Of a stretch of DNA of 64,000 nt, positions 1-8,510 are shown piece by piece; the stretch's first letter is position 1, and the number at the start of each line of letters is the position of its first letter. The notes under the pieces were generated by a model. That model did not search any database. It saw only the letters and a program-made list of their open reading frames with translations, and was not told where the DNA came from. Origin of the DNA: Natrinema versiforme. Lineage in GTDB: Archaea > Halobacteriota > Halobacteria > Halobacteriales > Natrialbaceae. A program made the position numbers and the translations under genes. Location of the stretch: positions 248,001-312,000 of the forward strand of contig NZ_CP040332.1 of assembly GCF_005576615.1 (NCBI RefSeq), given 5' to 3'.

Positions 1-18
1 TTTTCATACTGGCCGGCA

Positions 19-978
19 ATGAAGGGCCACGCCGCTGCTCCCGCTGCGGGAACAATACTCTGTGCTTTTGCGACAGGATACGGGGCTGCATTCGGTATCG
101 ACAAATACGGCACTGCAACCGTGGAACTCGATGATTCCGGGGATATTTATGGGGAAGTAGCGGATAAGCCAGACATGGATACACGTCTCATCGAGCGATG
201 CGTCGAACGATGTGTGGAGCGGTTCGGAGATAACGAAGGCGGTGTCGTTCGAACTGATAGCGATATTCCAATGGCCGCCGGCCTCAAATCATCGAGCGTC
301 GTCGCGAATGCGGCGGTGTTAGCGACGTTAGACGCTCTCGATGTCTCTATCATAGACACGACTGATCAAAATGCCATGTATAGCGATGGAGGTCAACGAC
401 TCATTTCCGGTCAGGATGGGACTGTTGACGATCTCGAGCAGGACGGACAGGCAGTCTCGCTCCTGACAGCGACTCGCATCGGTGTCGAAGCAGCACGCGA
501 TGCGAACGTGACGACGACGGGGGCATTCGACGATGCAACGGCGTCGATGTTCGGTGGTGTGACAGTTACGGATAATTTAGAGGACGAACTCATTACGAGG
601 GATACCGTCGATTGGGATGTTCTCGTCTGGACTCCCCCCAAGCAAGCGTTCAGTTCCGAAGTTGATCACGACCGCTGTAAGCAACTCGCTCCGCTCGCGG
701 ACGAAATTCTCGACCTCGTCTCGAGAGAAAAATACCAGGATGCAATGATGATCAACGGGTTCGGGTTCTGTTCGGCACTTCGATTCACCTGTGAACCGAT
801 CGTCGAGGCGCTTCCTGCGACGAAGGGCGTTTCACTGTCTGGTTCGGGTCCAAGTTTCGTCGCTGTTGGAAAACGGGACGACCTTGAAGAGGTGAAAGAA
901 AAATGGGAACTTCGGGAAGGATCAGTTTGGTTTACGAAAACTGTCGAGAGGGGAGCGCATATTCTCGATAGCGCATGA
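19..978 (+). CDS. aroK: Archaeal-type shikimate kinase, copy 1
   Basis: GHMP-superfamily kinase that phosphorylates shikimate in the chorismate pathway, cytoplasmic. The start MKGHAAAPAAGT matches the usual haloarchaeal N-terminus. The ATP-binding segment AAGLKSSSVVAN (residues 86-97) is intact, and a C-terminal GSGPSFVAVG glycine motif lies at about residue 275. At 319 residues it is slightly longer than the roughly 290 usual for the family. Part of the excess is a small internal duplication, ERCVERCVER, near residues 59-68. The gene is convergent with the zinc-ribbon gene, with only 4 bp between stops. A diverged paralogue lies inverted at 1532-2446. The start is 18 bases from the window edge, so the promoter and any partner such as chorismate mutase are out of view. 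Confidence 0.88.
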   Translation: MKGHAAAPAAGTILCAFATGYGAAFGIDKYGTATVELDDSGDIYGEVADKPDMDTRLIERCVERCVERFGDNEGGVVRTDSDIPMAAGLKSSSVVANAAVLATLDALDVSIIDTTDQNAMYSDGGQRLISGQDGTVDDLEQDGQAVSLLTATRIGVEAARDANVTTTGAFDDATASMFGGVTVTDNLEDELITRDTVDWDVLVWTPPKQAFSSEVDHDRCKQLAPLADEILDLVSREKYQDAMMINGFGFCSALRFTCEPIVEALPATKGVSLSGSGPSFVAVGKRDDLEEVKEKWELREGSVWFTKTVERGAHILDSA

Positions 979-982
979 GGAG

Positions 983-1285
983 TTAGTCGGTCGTTCCGGG
1001 GTTGAAACAGCCAGCTGATGGAATGTCGTTTTTCAGTTCGTCGAGGCGGGCATCGGCCCACGTTCCGTTGTACCACAGCTTCCTGTGGAGACCGTGTTTG
1101 CCACGGGGAGTACTACAGTCAGGACAGAGCTTCAGATGCGGATAGAAATCGACCTCTCCGGTCCATCCACAGTTAGCACATTCGTGATGCCTGTGGAACA
1201 CTTCTTCGTCATCGTAATATACCCGAATCAGTTGTCCCTCCTTATCGCGGATCACTTTCTCCTCCTCCTCGTTATGGTACTGCAT
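983..1285 (-). CDS. Small zinc-ribbon protein
   Basis: A 100-residue acidic protein with one probable zinc ribbon made of CANC (residues 36-39) and CPDC (54-57). The first 30 residues are very rich in Glu and Asp and the C-terminus is a short basic/hydrophobic tail. I do not recognise a named family. Such proteins in haloarchaea are usually hypothetical, and nucleic-acid or protein binding is only a guess. It lies between the two inverted shikimate kinase genes. No neighbour shares its direction closely enough to form an operon. Confidence 0.7.
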   Translation of the reverse strand: MQYHNEEEEKVIRDKEGQLIRVYYDDEEVFHRHHECANCGWTGEVDFYPHLKLCPDCSTPRGKHGLHRKLWYNGTWADARLDELKNDIPSAGCFNPGTTD

Positions 1286-1531
1286 TGTTTCATATTACGC
1301 CAGATACCACAATAAATCGTTTGGTGTGTAATCCAATAGGTATTCATTCGATCCGATGAGGAGACAAATATTAGATAGTGTACTATATAACTAGCAGCTA
1401 ACTGATTCCCCGGATACTAACGGACTCCGCGCGATTATTTCCGTAGCGGCATGACAGTGAACGATTCGTTCGGAAAGCGCGCCACCGATGGTACAGCCTT
1501 GCTCACTTGCGTCTCAGTCGGCCACAGTTCA

Positions 1532-2446
1532 TCAAACGATTTGCGCCCCATCACGTACTGCTGCCGTCTCCACAACAGATCCTTTGCGGAGTTCCCAATA
1601 CTGTCGGACCTTCTCTAACGTGCTCGTTTTCCCGACCGCAATATAACTTGGTCCCGTTCCAGAGACAGTAACGCCGTTCGTGAGCGGAAGCGCCTCGACG
1701 ATCGGTTGGCTGGGGAATCGGAGCGCGGAGCTAAAGGCGAACCCGTTGAGCATCATCGCATCCGTGTATCTCTCCTTTTGGATCAGTTCGAGAATTTGGT
1801 CCGCGATAATCGTTAACCGTTTGCAACGTTCGTAGTCTATCTCCCCACTCATTAGCTTTGCAGGAAGCCAAACGAGGACGTCCCACTCCGCTTGATCGCG
1901 TTGAATAATCTCATTCTCGATATTATCCGTAACAGTAATTCCCCCGAATAGCGAGGCCGTTGCACTGTCGAACGTACTCGGTATAATAACGTCCGAATCT
2001 TCGGTCGCCGTTACTGCAAGCTTTGCTACGTCAATCAGCGGGAGCGAATCGCGTGATTCGTGCGACCCCGAAGTATCAGACGTATCCTGAGCCGAACCCT
2101 CTCCAATTGACATACCGAGCGCATCCACTGTTGCTAATACGACCGCGTTAGCAGTTGCACTGGTCGCGTTCAGACCGGAGTTCAACGGGACTTCAGTTTC
2201 AACATACACGGATCCACCCTGGTTATCGCCAACGGTTTCAATACATGCCTCCAGACATCTTTCAGAGAGATTCGATAGGCTTTCCGAGCCGTTTTCAGTA
2301 GTGGAGACTTCGCTAGAAATCGAGCCAGAATCGTTAAGTTCCACCGTTGCAGTACTGTACATATCGATCGCAAACGCAGATCCGAAACCGTTGGCAAGTG
2401 GACTGAGTATCGTCCCGGCAGCGGGTGCGGTCGCGTGACCCTTCAT
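1532..2446 (-). CDS. Shikimate kinase paralogue, copy 2 (diverged)
   Basis: A 304-residue paralogue of the kinase at 19-978. It shares the N-terminal pattern MKGHATAPAAGT, the SATASLFGG segment and a GTGPSYIAVG C-terminal glycine motif. The central ATP-binding signature reads GLNATSATAN (residues 91-100) instead of GLKSSS, so the conserved Lys and one Ser of the loop are changed. An insertion of low-complexity Ser/Thr/Glu residues occupies positions 44-60. The reading frame is complete, so this may still be a folded protein, but activity as a shikimate kinase is uncertain. It could have taken another GHMP role or be drifting after duplication. It is transcribed toward copy 1. Confidence 0.78.
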   Translation of the reverse strand: MKGHATAPAAGTILSPLANGFGSAFAIDMYSTATVELNDSGSISSEVSTTENGSESLSNLSERCLEACIETVGDNQGGSVYVETEVPLNSGLNATSATANAVVLATVDALGMSIGEGSAQDTSDTSGSHESRDSLPLIDVAKLAVTATEDSDVIIPSTFDSATASLFGGITVTDNIENEIIQRDQAEWDVLVWLPAKLMSGEIDYERCKRLTIIADQILELIQKERYTDAMMLNGFAFSSALRFPSQPIVEALPLTNGVTVSGTGPSYIAVGKTSTLEKVRQYWELRKGSVVETAAVRDGAQIV

Positions 2447-2819
2447 TGCTATTCTATTTTGTTACCACGCATAAAGATATACTGGTTCAAACGGTCCGTA
2501 CGTTAGAGTTACAGATCGCGGAAATATTCGGCTTCCGTTCTCCAGCGTAGTAACTGTGGCCGCCATCCGTTTGACGTATTTTGGTGTTCCTGGGATTGTA
2601 ACGGACCAGAGCGCGACGAAACTCGGTTCTCAGACGATCATTGTGATCGCTTCGCCGTCGAATGTCAATGGATGGCGAGCGGCAGGAATAGGGCAACGAG
2701 GTCTCCACGTCTCGGAAACGTCTTCACGATCACCTTCGAGGTCTTCGGCTCAACGTCGTTGATATCTCGATGACAAGTCGATATTCCTATAAAAGAAACG
2801 GAATTTATCGTCAGTAGCT
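2447..2819. other. Intergenic stretch, no supported gene
   Basis: About 370 bases upstream of the second shikimate kinase. Short open frames exist on both strands but show no family features. It holds the promoter of the kinase paralogue (TATA-like AT tract near 2460-2480) and nothing else I can support. Confidence 0.5.
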
Positions 2820-3627
2820 CTATTCCTCAACTGGTCTCAACATCGGCTGTTTGTTTTCGGCGGCAATATCGCTCCAGGCGACAGTCTCTGATTCGACAAT
2901 CGCCTCCGCCACGAGCGCAGGATCGCCGAGCACAGAGCCGGCGGTGTACTCCGGCGGCCGTGACTGCTCATTCCCAGGTGCCTCGCCGACGGGATTTGCG
3001 CAGGGGCCACTCGCCGATCCGACAACGATCCGGCCGACCATCCCGAACAGTTCGAGAGGTGTACACATGATATCGTGGACGCCCTCTTGTTCAAATGTAT
3101 AGTACCACGCATCGCCACCTGGTAGAACGGTGCCAAGTAGGCAGGTGTCTTGTCAGGTACCCGCTGGTTGTACCCGAATGCAGGATGGTAGGCGTTGACG
3201 TTGTGATGTGGCGTCGCCATGTTAAACTTGACCGTGTCGCCAGGTTCAATGTACAGCCCTGTCGGCTCGAAATAGAATTCTGGAATCGGGGGGTTCTCTC
3301 GCGGTTGGAACAGCAGATCAACAATATGGTCGACGTCAATCGATGCTGATTCGTCAGCAGTTACCGTCGCTCCAAAGCGTGCGTCAATAGTCATTTCTGA
3401 ATTGTCCTCAGTTCCATTTCCATTTCCGTTGCCGTTCCTACCATCGCCATTGCCACCAGAGCTAGCACATCCGACAGTTTCCACTATGCTACCGATACCG
3501 AGTGCAGCAAGGAATCGACGGCGATTCGAGTGTTGATCGTAGTTCGCTTCCCCATCTTCGTCTGACAGTAAATGTTTGTTCGCAACGACCTCATGCCCAT
3601 TGAGGAGACGAAAAACTCAGTGCCGTC
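2820..3627 (-). pseudogene. Broken blue-copper (plastocyanin-like) lipoprotein
   Basis: Two frames together spell one cupredoxin. The N-terminal frame contains SNRRRFLAALGIG (twin-arginine) followed by a VGCASSGG lipobox and the copper-site region ATPHHNVNAYHP. Near 3110-3125 the frame is lost. The expected ending (YYTFEQEGVHDIMCTP, then FGMVGRIVVGSASG) continues in the other frame down to 2820. A conserved His two residues after the copper Cys (usually CxPH) reads Leu (CTPLELFGM), so a copper ligand is also lost. No ATG, GTG or TTG start lies in frame ahead of the signal peptide after the upstream stop near 3628, which suggests 5' loss too. In life it would have been a membrane-anchored electron carrier outside the cell. 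Confidence 0.75.
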
Positions 3628-3778
3628 CGAGTGAGAGATCCAGAGAGTAAAGAAAACGTATCTAGATGATCAGCGATCGACAGCGAGTTGACCTAGTTCT
3701 CGTTTGTCAGCTCACGTTCCGTGGCACCGTCTAGTTAGCGCGGTTTGAGAAGTGAGCAGGTCGTAGAGTTAGTTTGGA

Positions 3779-4367
3779 ATGATGCTTGCAGACCCGCTCA
3801 GCGAGAGCTACGCGGCGGAATTTGATGAATGTTGGGAGCGTGAACGGACGGTGACGCCCGTCAGGGCGTTCGCCGTCCGACTCCACGCGACCGGTTGTTC
3901 GCTTCGAGAGATACAATCGGCTCTTCGCTTGATCGGTGTAGAACGCTCTCATCAAACAATCTGGCAGTGGGTACATCGGCTGGCTGACAGCGGGTGCGAC
4001 CCGCCGACGTCCACGAGAGCGGAGCTCTCGTGCGGCCCATCAGAACGCTTCGCGTTCTGAGGACGGCAAAGCCGTCAAGGGTCGCGGTTGACGAGACCGC
4101 TGTCAAAATCAATGACGAGTGGTCTTGGTTGGATGCTGCAATAGACATCGAGACAAAGTTGATTCTCGACGTCGCTCTGTTTGGTTGGCACGGCACCGAT
4201 CCAGCGGCTGCGTTTCTGCATCAACTCAAAGAGAAACACGATCTTTCGGAGGCTATGTTTCTCGTCGTCAATTCGGCTATCGGACTACCCTTTCTCGATT
4301 AGGTTCGAGCGGTCAGGTCAGCTATACCGAGCAAAACCTTCTCGAAAAGTGGTTTCGATCGACATAG
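3779..4367 (+). pseudogene. IS6-like transposase remnant, right-pointing copy
   Basis: Degenerate DDE transposase of an IS6-like haloarchaeal type. The first frame (from ATG 3779) gives the N-terminal region with RAFAVRLHATGCSLREIQ and a helix-turn-helix-like VERSHQTIWQWVHRL. After a 56-base insertion the second frame gives AVDETAVKINDEWSWLDAA (first catalytic Asp region) and DLSEAMFLV, where the second Asp is lost (normally FLVDxxG). A third frame gives SRLGSSGQVSYTEQNLLEKW with the Glu region. It ends at 4367 where it meets an inverted copy. The IS end resembles 3727-3780 (CTAGTTAG then AGCAGGT and AGAGTTAGTTT). It is not active. Confidence 0.8.
4010..4065. repeat. 56-bp double-hairpin insertion in the transposase remnant
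   Basis: Compared with the inverted sister copy, this copy carries about 56 extra bases. They consist of two perfect hairpins with 3-base loops: CACGAGAGC-GGA-GCTCTCGTG at 4012-4032 and TCAGAACGC-TTC-GCGTTCTGA at 4040-4060. They sit directly before a third, native hairpin GACGGC-AAA-GCCGTC at 4062-4076. As 56 is not a multiple of three, the insertion explains the frame change in the transposase. Confidence 0.65.
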
Positions 4368-4847
4368 TCGAGGCGGACACTTAATCCTAATCGAGAGAGG
4401 ATAGCCAAACAGCTAGTACCATCAACAAGAAACTCAGCGTCGGAGAGACGTGTTTTTCGACGAATCCATGCAGAAACGCAGCAGTTGATCGGTGTCTCGT
4501 CGTCCAAAAAGTGCTACATCAAGGATGAGTTTCGCATCAATATTTATTGAGTATGCATCCAAGATCGGTCGCCGTTAGTCTTGACAGCGGTTTCATCAAC
4601 CGCGATCCGCGACGGCTTCGCCGTCGGCAGGTCTGGCACGCTGCAGCCAGCGATATACCCAGTGCCAGATTGCTTGATGAGACCGTTCAACGCTGAGTGT
4701 GCAAAGAATTGCTTGTGTTTCTCAAAGCGAACAACCGGTTGCATGAAGCTGGACGGCGAACGCCCTGATGGGCGTCGCCGTCCGTTCCCGTTCTCAATAT
4801 TCATCTAATTCCGCCGCGTAGCACTCGCTGCGCAGGTCTGCGAGCAT
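4322..4847 (-). pseudogene. IS6-like transposase remnant, inverted copy
   Basis: Second degenerate copy of the same IS6-like transposase, on the opposite strand. It starts at ATG 4847 (MLADLRSECYAAELDEY then a stop codon). It continues through a frame with PTAKPSRIAVDETAVKTNGD and ends with DAEFLVDGTSCLAILSRLG and LSVRLDYVDRNHF near 4350. Several stops and frame changes make it inactive. The IS-end-like sequence CTAGTTAGCCCAGTTTGAGG is readable on the minus strand at about 4875-4905. Both copies lose homology at the same short segment (about 4345-4365), so the pair forms a roughly 1.2-kb imperfect palindrome from 3727 to 4905. Confidence 0.78.
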
Positions 4848-4915
4848 AGTTCTAACCTCACTCTCTGACCTGCTTGTTCCTCAAACTGGGCTAACTAGAG
4901 GGTGCCGCTGTCTAG

Positions 4916-5222
4916 ATTATTTCAGATGTCTTTCGATTTCCTGGAAAGCGGTTCTCCTGTTCCTGAGTTAAGTACATTGAACTCCTGTGATTGCTGTGGA
5001 AGACTAAAGCCGTTGTCTCTGTCGATAAGCCAGTAGGTGATAACGATCCCTGGGTCGGCGTCCGTCCTGTGGGATACCAAATATTTACGGGGTTACCATC
5101 GACGAAATAGTGGTTCTAGACATTTGTGAACGGCTTTCCCTTCTTAACGATGTAATTTAGCAGTCGTCAGTACAAGTCGATTGATTTACTAAGTCCAATC
5201 ATTGAGATGGGAGCTAGACAGG
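4916..5222. other. Intergenic, no supported gene
   Basis: About 300 bases between the IS remnants and the end of the IclR-family gene. I see no coding signal, repeat or strong terminator in it. Confidence 0.5.
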
Positions 5223-5978
5223 TCATAGCGTCAGTTCTAGTTCATACTCATTAACAATACCTTTCAGTACCTTTGGTAACTCTTCTCGGAACTCTTCGTC
5301 AGGCATACTGTTCTTCGGGCCAGAAATACTGAACGAACCAATTACCTCGCCACTAGGGGCTCTCGCAGGAACGCCGATAGCTCGGATCCCCTCGACGTTC
5401 TCGCAATCGTTGAAGGCGACTCCTGTTTCTCGAACCTCCTCTAGTTCGTCTAGGAATTCATTCGGTGAAGTGATCGTGTTCTCGGTTTTACGTGGCATTC
5501 CCTGCTCACGGAGGATTTCCAGCACCGTTGATTCCGGATAGAATGCAAGAATTGCTTTTCCTGCAGCCAATGGATGCAAGTGCGCGCGTTGGCCAGCGTC
5601 AGTGTGCATCCACGGCGGGTGATCACCTGAGTACATATGAATAAATACGCCTTGACCATGCTCTTCGACAAAAAAGATAGCACGATACCCGGTCTCTTCA
5701 ACAAGCTTTTCTGTATATTCGTCAGCAAGGACGTATCCTTCTCGTCGTCGCTGGGCATATTTACCGAGTTGGAGGAAGCGCATACCAAGGTGATACTCGT
5801 CTCCCTCTGTGACGACGAGCTCATTTGCCTCCAACGTGGCGAGATGAGAGTGAACTGTACTCGTAGACATTTCTAAATGGTCAGCCAGTTCCGAAACCCG
5901 AGCCCCATCGAGTTCTCTGACCGCATAGATGATTTGTACTGTCTTATCAATAGTTGACAAGGTTGACGTTGAACTCAT
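5223..5978 (-). CDS. IclR-family transcriptional regulator
   Basis: A 251-residue DNA-binding regulator of the usual IclR size. The N-terminal winged helix-turn-helix occupies about residues 10-70 (RVSELADHLEMSTSTVHSHL). The C-terminal effector domain contains the typical segments ETGYRAIFFVEEHGQG, HLHPLAAGKAILAFYP, and FNDCENVEGIRAIGVP with GSFSISGP. IclR proteins bind small metabolites and mostly repress or activate neighbouring catabolic genes. It is transcribed away from the ABC-transporter operon starting at 6597, separated by about 620 bases of AT-rich DNA, which makes it the likely regulator of that operon. The effector cannot be deduced from sequence. Confidence 0.9.
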   Translation of the reverse strand: MSSTSTLSTIDKTVQIIYAVRELDGARVSELADHLEMSTSTVHSHLATLEANELVVTEGDEYHLGMRFLQLGKYAQRRREGYVLADEYTEKLVEETGYRAIFFVEEHGQGVFIHMYSGDHPPWMHTDAGQRAHLHPLAAGKAILAFYPESTVLEILREQGMPRKTENTITSPNEFLDELEEVRETGVAFNDCENVEGIRAIGVPARAPSGEVIGSFSISGPKNSMPDEEFREELPKVLKGIVNEYELELTL

Positions 5979-6596
5979 GGTCGATATGCAACATCTTAGT
6001 ATATAAGATACAGTATTATAGGATTAGCGCTTACTACTCTATCCCCCATCCCTTATTATAATCAATGATATTGCCGTGCAGATCCCTTCTACAATATAAA
6101 TTCCAATATTACCGGATGAATACACGAGATCGAGAATACGCCACGCATCAGGGTAAGATCGCTATATTGTAGCCTTTCACCGATTATTTGGTATGCCAAA
6201 ACGGTACACAGGATCGCGCCTGGAAATCGGTATTATAAAATTGTAATTCATACGGCTCGAATTCGTTGAGCTTACCGCGCGCTGAAGCATGAGCGCAATC
6301 AGAGCACATATAAGATCCACTTATCTTGGATAAGATTGTTGAAGTGCTCGAAAGATCCATATCGAATTATTTCGCTAAATAGCACGCAGACTGGCCTGAA
6401 TTCCGCTATTCCCCCAGCTAGTCTACTACTTAAGTGTATATAATATCCAATATTAGCGTATCTACCCTCTCACTTTATCCTCTCTAATATCAGGGATACA
6501 GGAGACATACCCTCTAATCCATAATATCCCGTAAAACAAGTGTACAATCTTGAGCAACATTTATATGGAATAGTCCTGGATGGGCGATTGTGAGGT
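5979..6596. promoter_or_regulatory. AT-rich divergent control region
   Basis: About 620 bases without a gene between the IclR gene and the ABC operon, clearly more AT-rich than its surroundings. A TATA-like TTTATATGG at 6560-6568 lies about 30 bases before ATG 6597, consistent with a leaderless transcript. AT-rich tracts at 5990-6060 may serve the IclR gene. The long spacer suggests several regulatory sites. Confidence 0.55.
6320..6334. promoter_or_regulatory. Perfect inverted repeat, candidate IclR operator
   Basis: CTTATC-TTG-GATAAG is a perfect 6+6 inverted repeat with a 3-base centre, placed between the IclR gene and the operon it faces. The size fits a dimeric HTH regulator. Assignment to this IclR protein is inference. 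Confidence 0.4.
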
Positions 6597-7649
6597 ATGA
6601 AAGACCACAACACGGCTGACGGTACGATTAACCACAGCCGACGTAACATGCTACGGACGACTGCAGCAGTCGGTGCAGCAGGATCGCTTAGCATACTGGG
6701 TGGCTGCTCATCTCTCGTTCAGTCTGGAAACGGTGGACAGCTCCAGATCTACGGGAGCGAAGGTGCACTGTACATCCCAGTCTACGACTACGGGATGGAT
6801 AATGGCGTCTGGGAAGAACACGATGTCAACATTAACCAGAACGTCGTTGGCTTCGGACAGTTCACACGCTCGTTCACGGCAAACCAGACATCGGCCACGA
6901 GCTTTCCGACGCTCAGTAGTATCCAGAATATAAACGACAGTGAGGACTTGGTCGTCATCGGGCCCCACATGAACATCATCTCCCAGACGTTTGTCCGAGA
7001 AGACTCTGACATTGAATCCGTTAACGATATCGAAGGACGGACTCTCGGCATTCCACCCTGGGGTTCCACAAATACACTTACTAACCAAGCAATGTGGGGG
7101 AGTGTCCTCGACTTCGATATGGAGGAGGACCCAGAGGAGGTAATTTCCACAGATCCGCCAGCACTGTGGAATCTACTCGTTGAAGACGAGGAAATCGATG
7201 CCATGGTGAATTTCACCGGCTTCGGTATCCGCGGGCTGGCCAATCCAGATGTTCGACCTATCTTCGATCCAGTCGAGGTCTGGCAGGACGAAACAGGTTA
7301 CGCCCCGCCAGTAACGAGTATGGTCTGTGAACGGGAGTGGGTGGAGTCGAACCCCGACGAAGCTCGTGGCCTTGTAGCTGGCTGGAAAGACGCTGTTGAC
7401 CTCTTCCGAGACAACGTTGAGGAGGCAATCAACGAGTATGGCGAATTGGCTGGGCTCCAAGACGAGGACGAGATAGAGGTCGTCATCGATCAGGTCGAAC
7501 AAGAACGGGTCTTTGAGCAGGAGTGGAGCGAGGATTACATTGACAGCAAGTGGCAGCTCATTGAGTACGTCCATGAACACGGTGGCGTTGAATCCGTCCC
7601 TGACATCGATGAGCATGCCTACACCAATGAGGACCTTGAGGCCCTGTAA
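6597..7649 (+). CDS. ABC transporter substrate-binding lipoprotein, NitT/TauT (SsuA/NMT1-like) type
   Basis: A 350-residue extracytoplasmic binding protein. The N-terminus has a twin-arginine signal (SRRNMLRTTAAVG, Arg 15-16) and a GGCSS lipobox with Cys 37, so it is exported folded and anchored to the membrane by a lipid. The mature part has the SsuA/THI5-like layout, for example VNDIEGRTLGIPPWGS, which follows the usual pattern for this fold, and DEARGLVAGWKDAVDLF. Families of this type bind sulfonates, nitrate, taurine or pyrimidine precursors. The ligand here cannot be told. It is the first gene of the operon, 6 bases from the permease. Confidence 0.85.
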   Translation: MKDHNTADGTINHSRRNMLRTTAAVGAAGSLSILGGCSSLVQSGNGGQLQIYGSEGALYIPVYDYGMDNGVWEEHDVNINQNVVGFGQFTRSFTANQTSATSFPTLSSIQNINDSEDLVVIGPHMNIISQTFVREDSDIESVNDIEGRTLGIPPWGSTNTLTNQAMWGSVLDFDMEEDPEEVISTDPPALWNLLVEDEEIDAMVNFTGFGIRGLANPDVRPIFDPVEVWQDETGYAPPVTSMVCEREWVESNPDEARGLVAGWKDAVDLFRDNVEEAINEYGELAGLQDEDEIEVVIDQVEQERVFEQEWSEDYIDSKWQLIEYVHEHGGVESVPDIDEHAYTNEDLEAL

Positions 7650-7655
7650 TCCACA

Positions 7656-8510
7656 ATGGCGAACTGGACAACTACACTGACGAACTGGACAAACGATCAT
7701 GAGGTGATAGCCTCACGGATCGGCAACAGAACCATGTTCGCCCGGCTTGGAGGTCTTGGCTTGGTTCTAATAGGATGGCAACTGCTTTCGCTAGCATTTA
7801 ATCCGAACCAGTTTCCAGGCCTCGGTCTACTGGCGACCAACGTGTACGAAGTCGTTTCCGGAAGCGGTCGATACGATCCCATCGCGAACTACGGGATCAC
7901 CATCGCGCGAATCCTCCTTGGATTCGGTGCCGCGATGACTGTTGGAACCACCGTTGGTATCCTGATGGGTACGAACAAATTCCTCGATGAGTACCTGACG
8001 ACGCCAGTCATGATCTTCATGTCGTTCCCAGCGCTCATCTGGGCATTTCTGGGTGTGCTCTGGTTCGGCTTGACGACGTACTTGGTTCCCGCGTTCACGA
8101 TCTTCATGATCGTCACCCCATACGTGATTGTCAACGTCTGGGAGGGCGCAAAAGACGTCGATGCCGAACTCGTAGAGATGGCGACTACGTTCGATGCATC
8201 GACGGCACAAGTCTGGCAAGAGGTTTATCTGCCTCATCTACGGCCGTACCTCTTGTCAACGGCCCGCATCGCATTCTCCCTTTCTTGGAAGATTTCACTC
8301 GTCGCAGAAATCTTCGGGACAACTTCCGGCGTCGGTCTCATCGTGGACTACTACTACCAGACCTTCCAGGCCAATATGATCATTGCATGGGCGCTCCCGA
8401 TAATGTGGCTGATATTCGGTGCTGAGCGCCTGCTCCGACTGTACGAACAGCGCCTCTTCGAGTGGCGCCCCGCGACCGAATCCGAAACGATGGAGGAACC
8501 AGGCGTATGA
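7656..8510 (+). CDS. ABC transporter permease 1, SsuC/TauC type
   Basis: A 284-residue inner-membrane permease with about six hydrophobic helices. Its cytoplasmic coupling loop reads NVWEGAKDVDAELVEMA (EAA-like), where it should dock onto the ATPase at 8507-9301. The last codons overlap the ATPase start as ATGA, a sign of translational coupling. The operon contains a second, dissimilar permease (9298-10089), so the transporter may use a heterodimeric channel instead of the homodimer usual in the SsuABC family. Confidence 0.87.
   Translation: MANWTTTLTNWTNDHEVIASRIGNRTMFARLGGLGLVLIGWQLLSLAFNPNQFPGLGLLATNVYEVVSGSGRYDPIANYGITIARILLGFGAAMTVGTTVGILMGTNKFLDEYLTTPVMIFMSFPALIWAFLGVLWFGLTTYLVPAFTIFMIVTPYVIVNVWEGAKDVDAELVEMATTFDASTAQVWQEVYLPHLRPYLLSTARIAFSLSWKISLVAEIFGTTSGVGLIVDYYYQTFQANMIIAWALPIMWLIFGAERLLRLYEQRLFEWRPATESETMEEPGV

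Noticed and set aside
2556-2762. 68-residue open frame on the plus strand
   Set aside because: Overlaps a similar frame on the other strand, shows no motif or halophilic composition and has no promoter sign.
3840-3885. GC-rich palindrome in the transposase remnant as a terminator
   Set aside because: The bases encode the conserved ERERTVTPVRAFAV part of the protein; a similar sequence is present in the sister copy.
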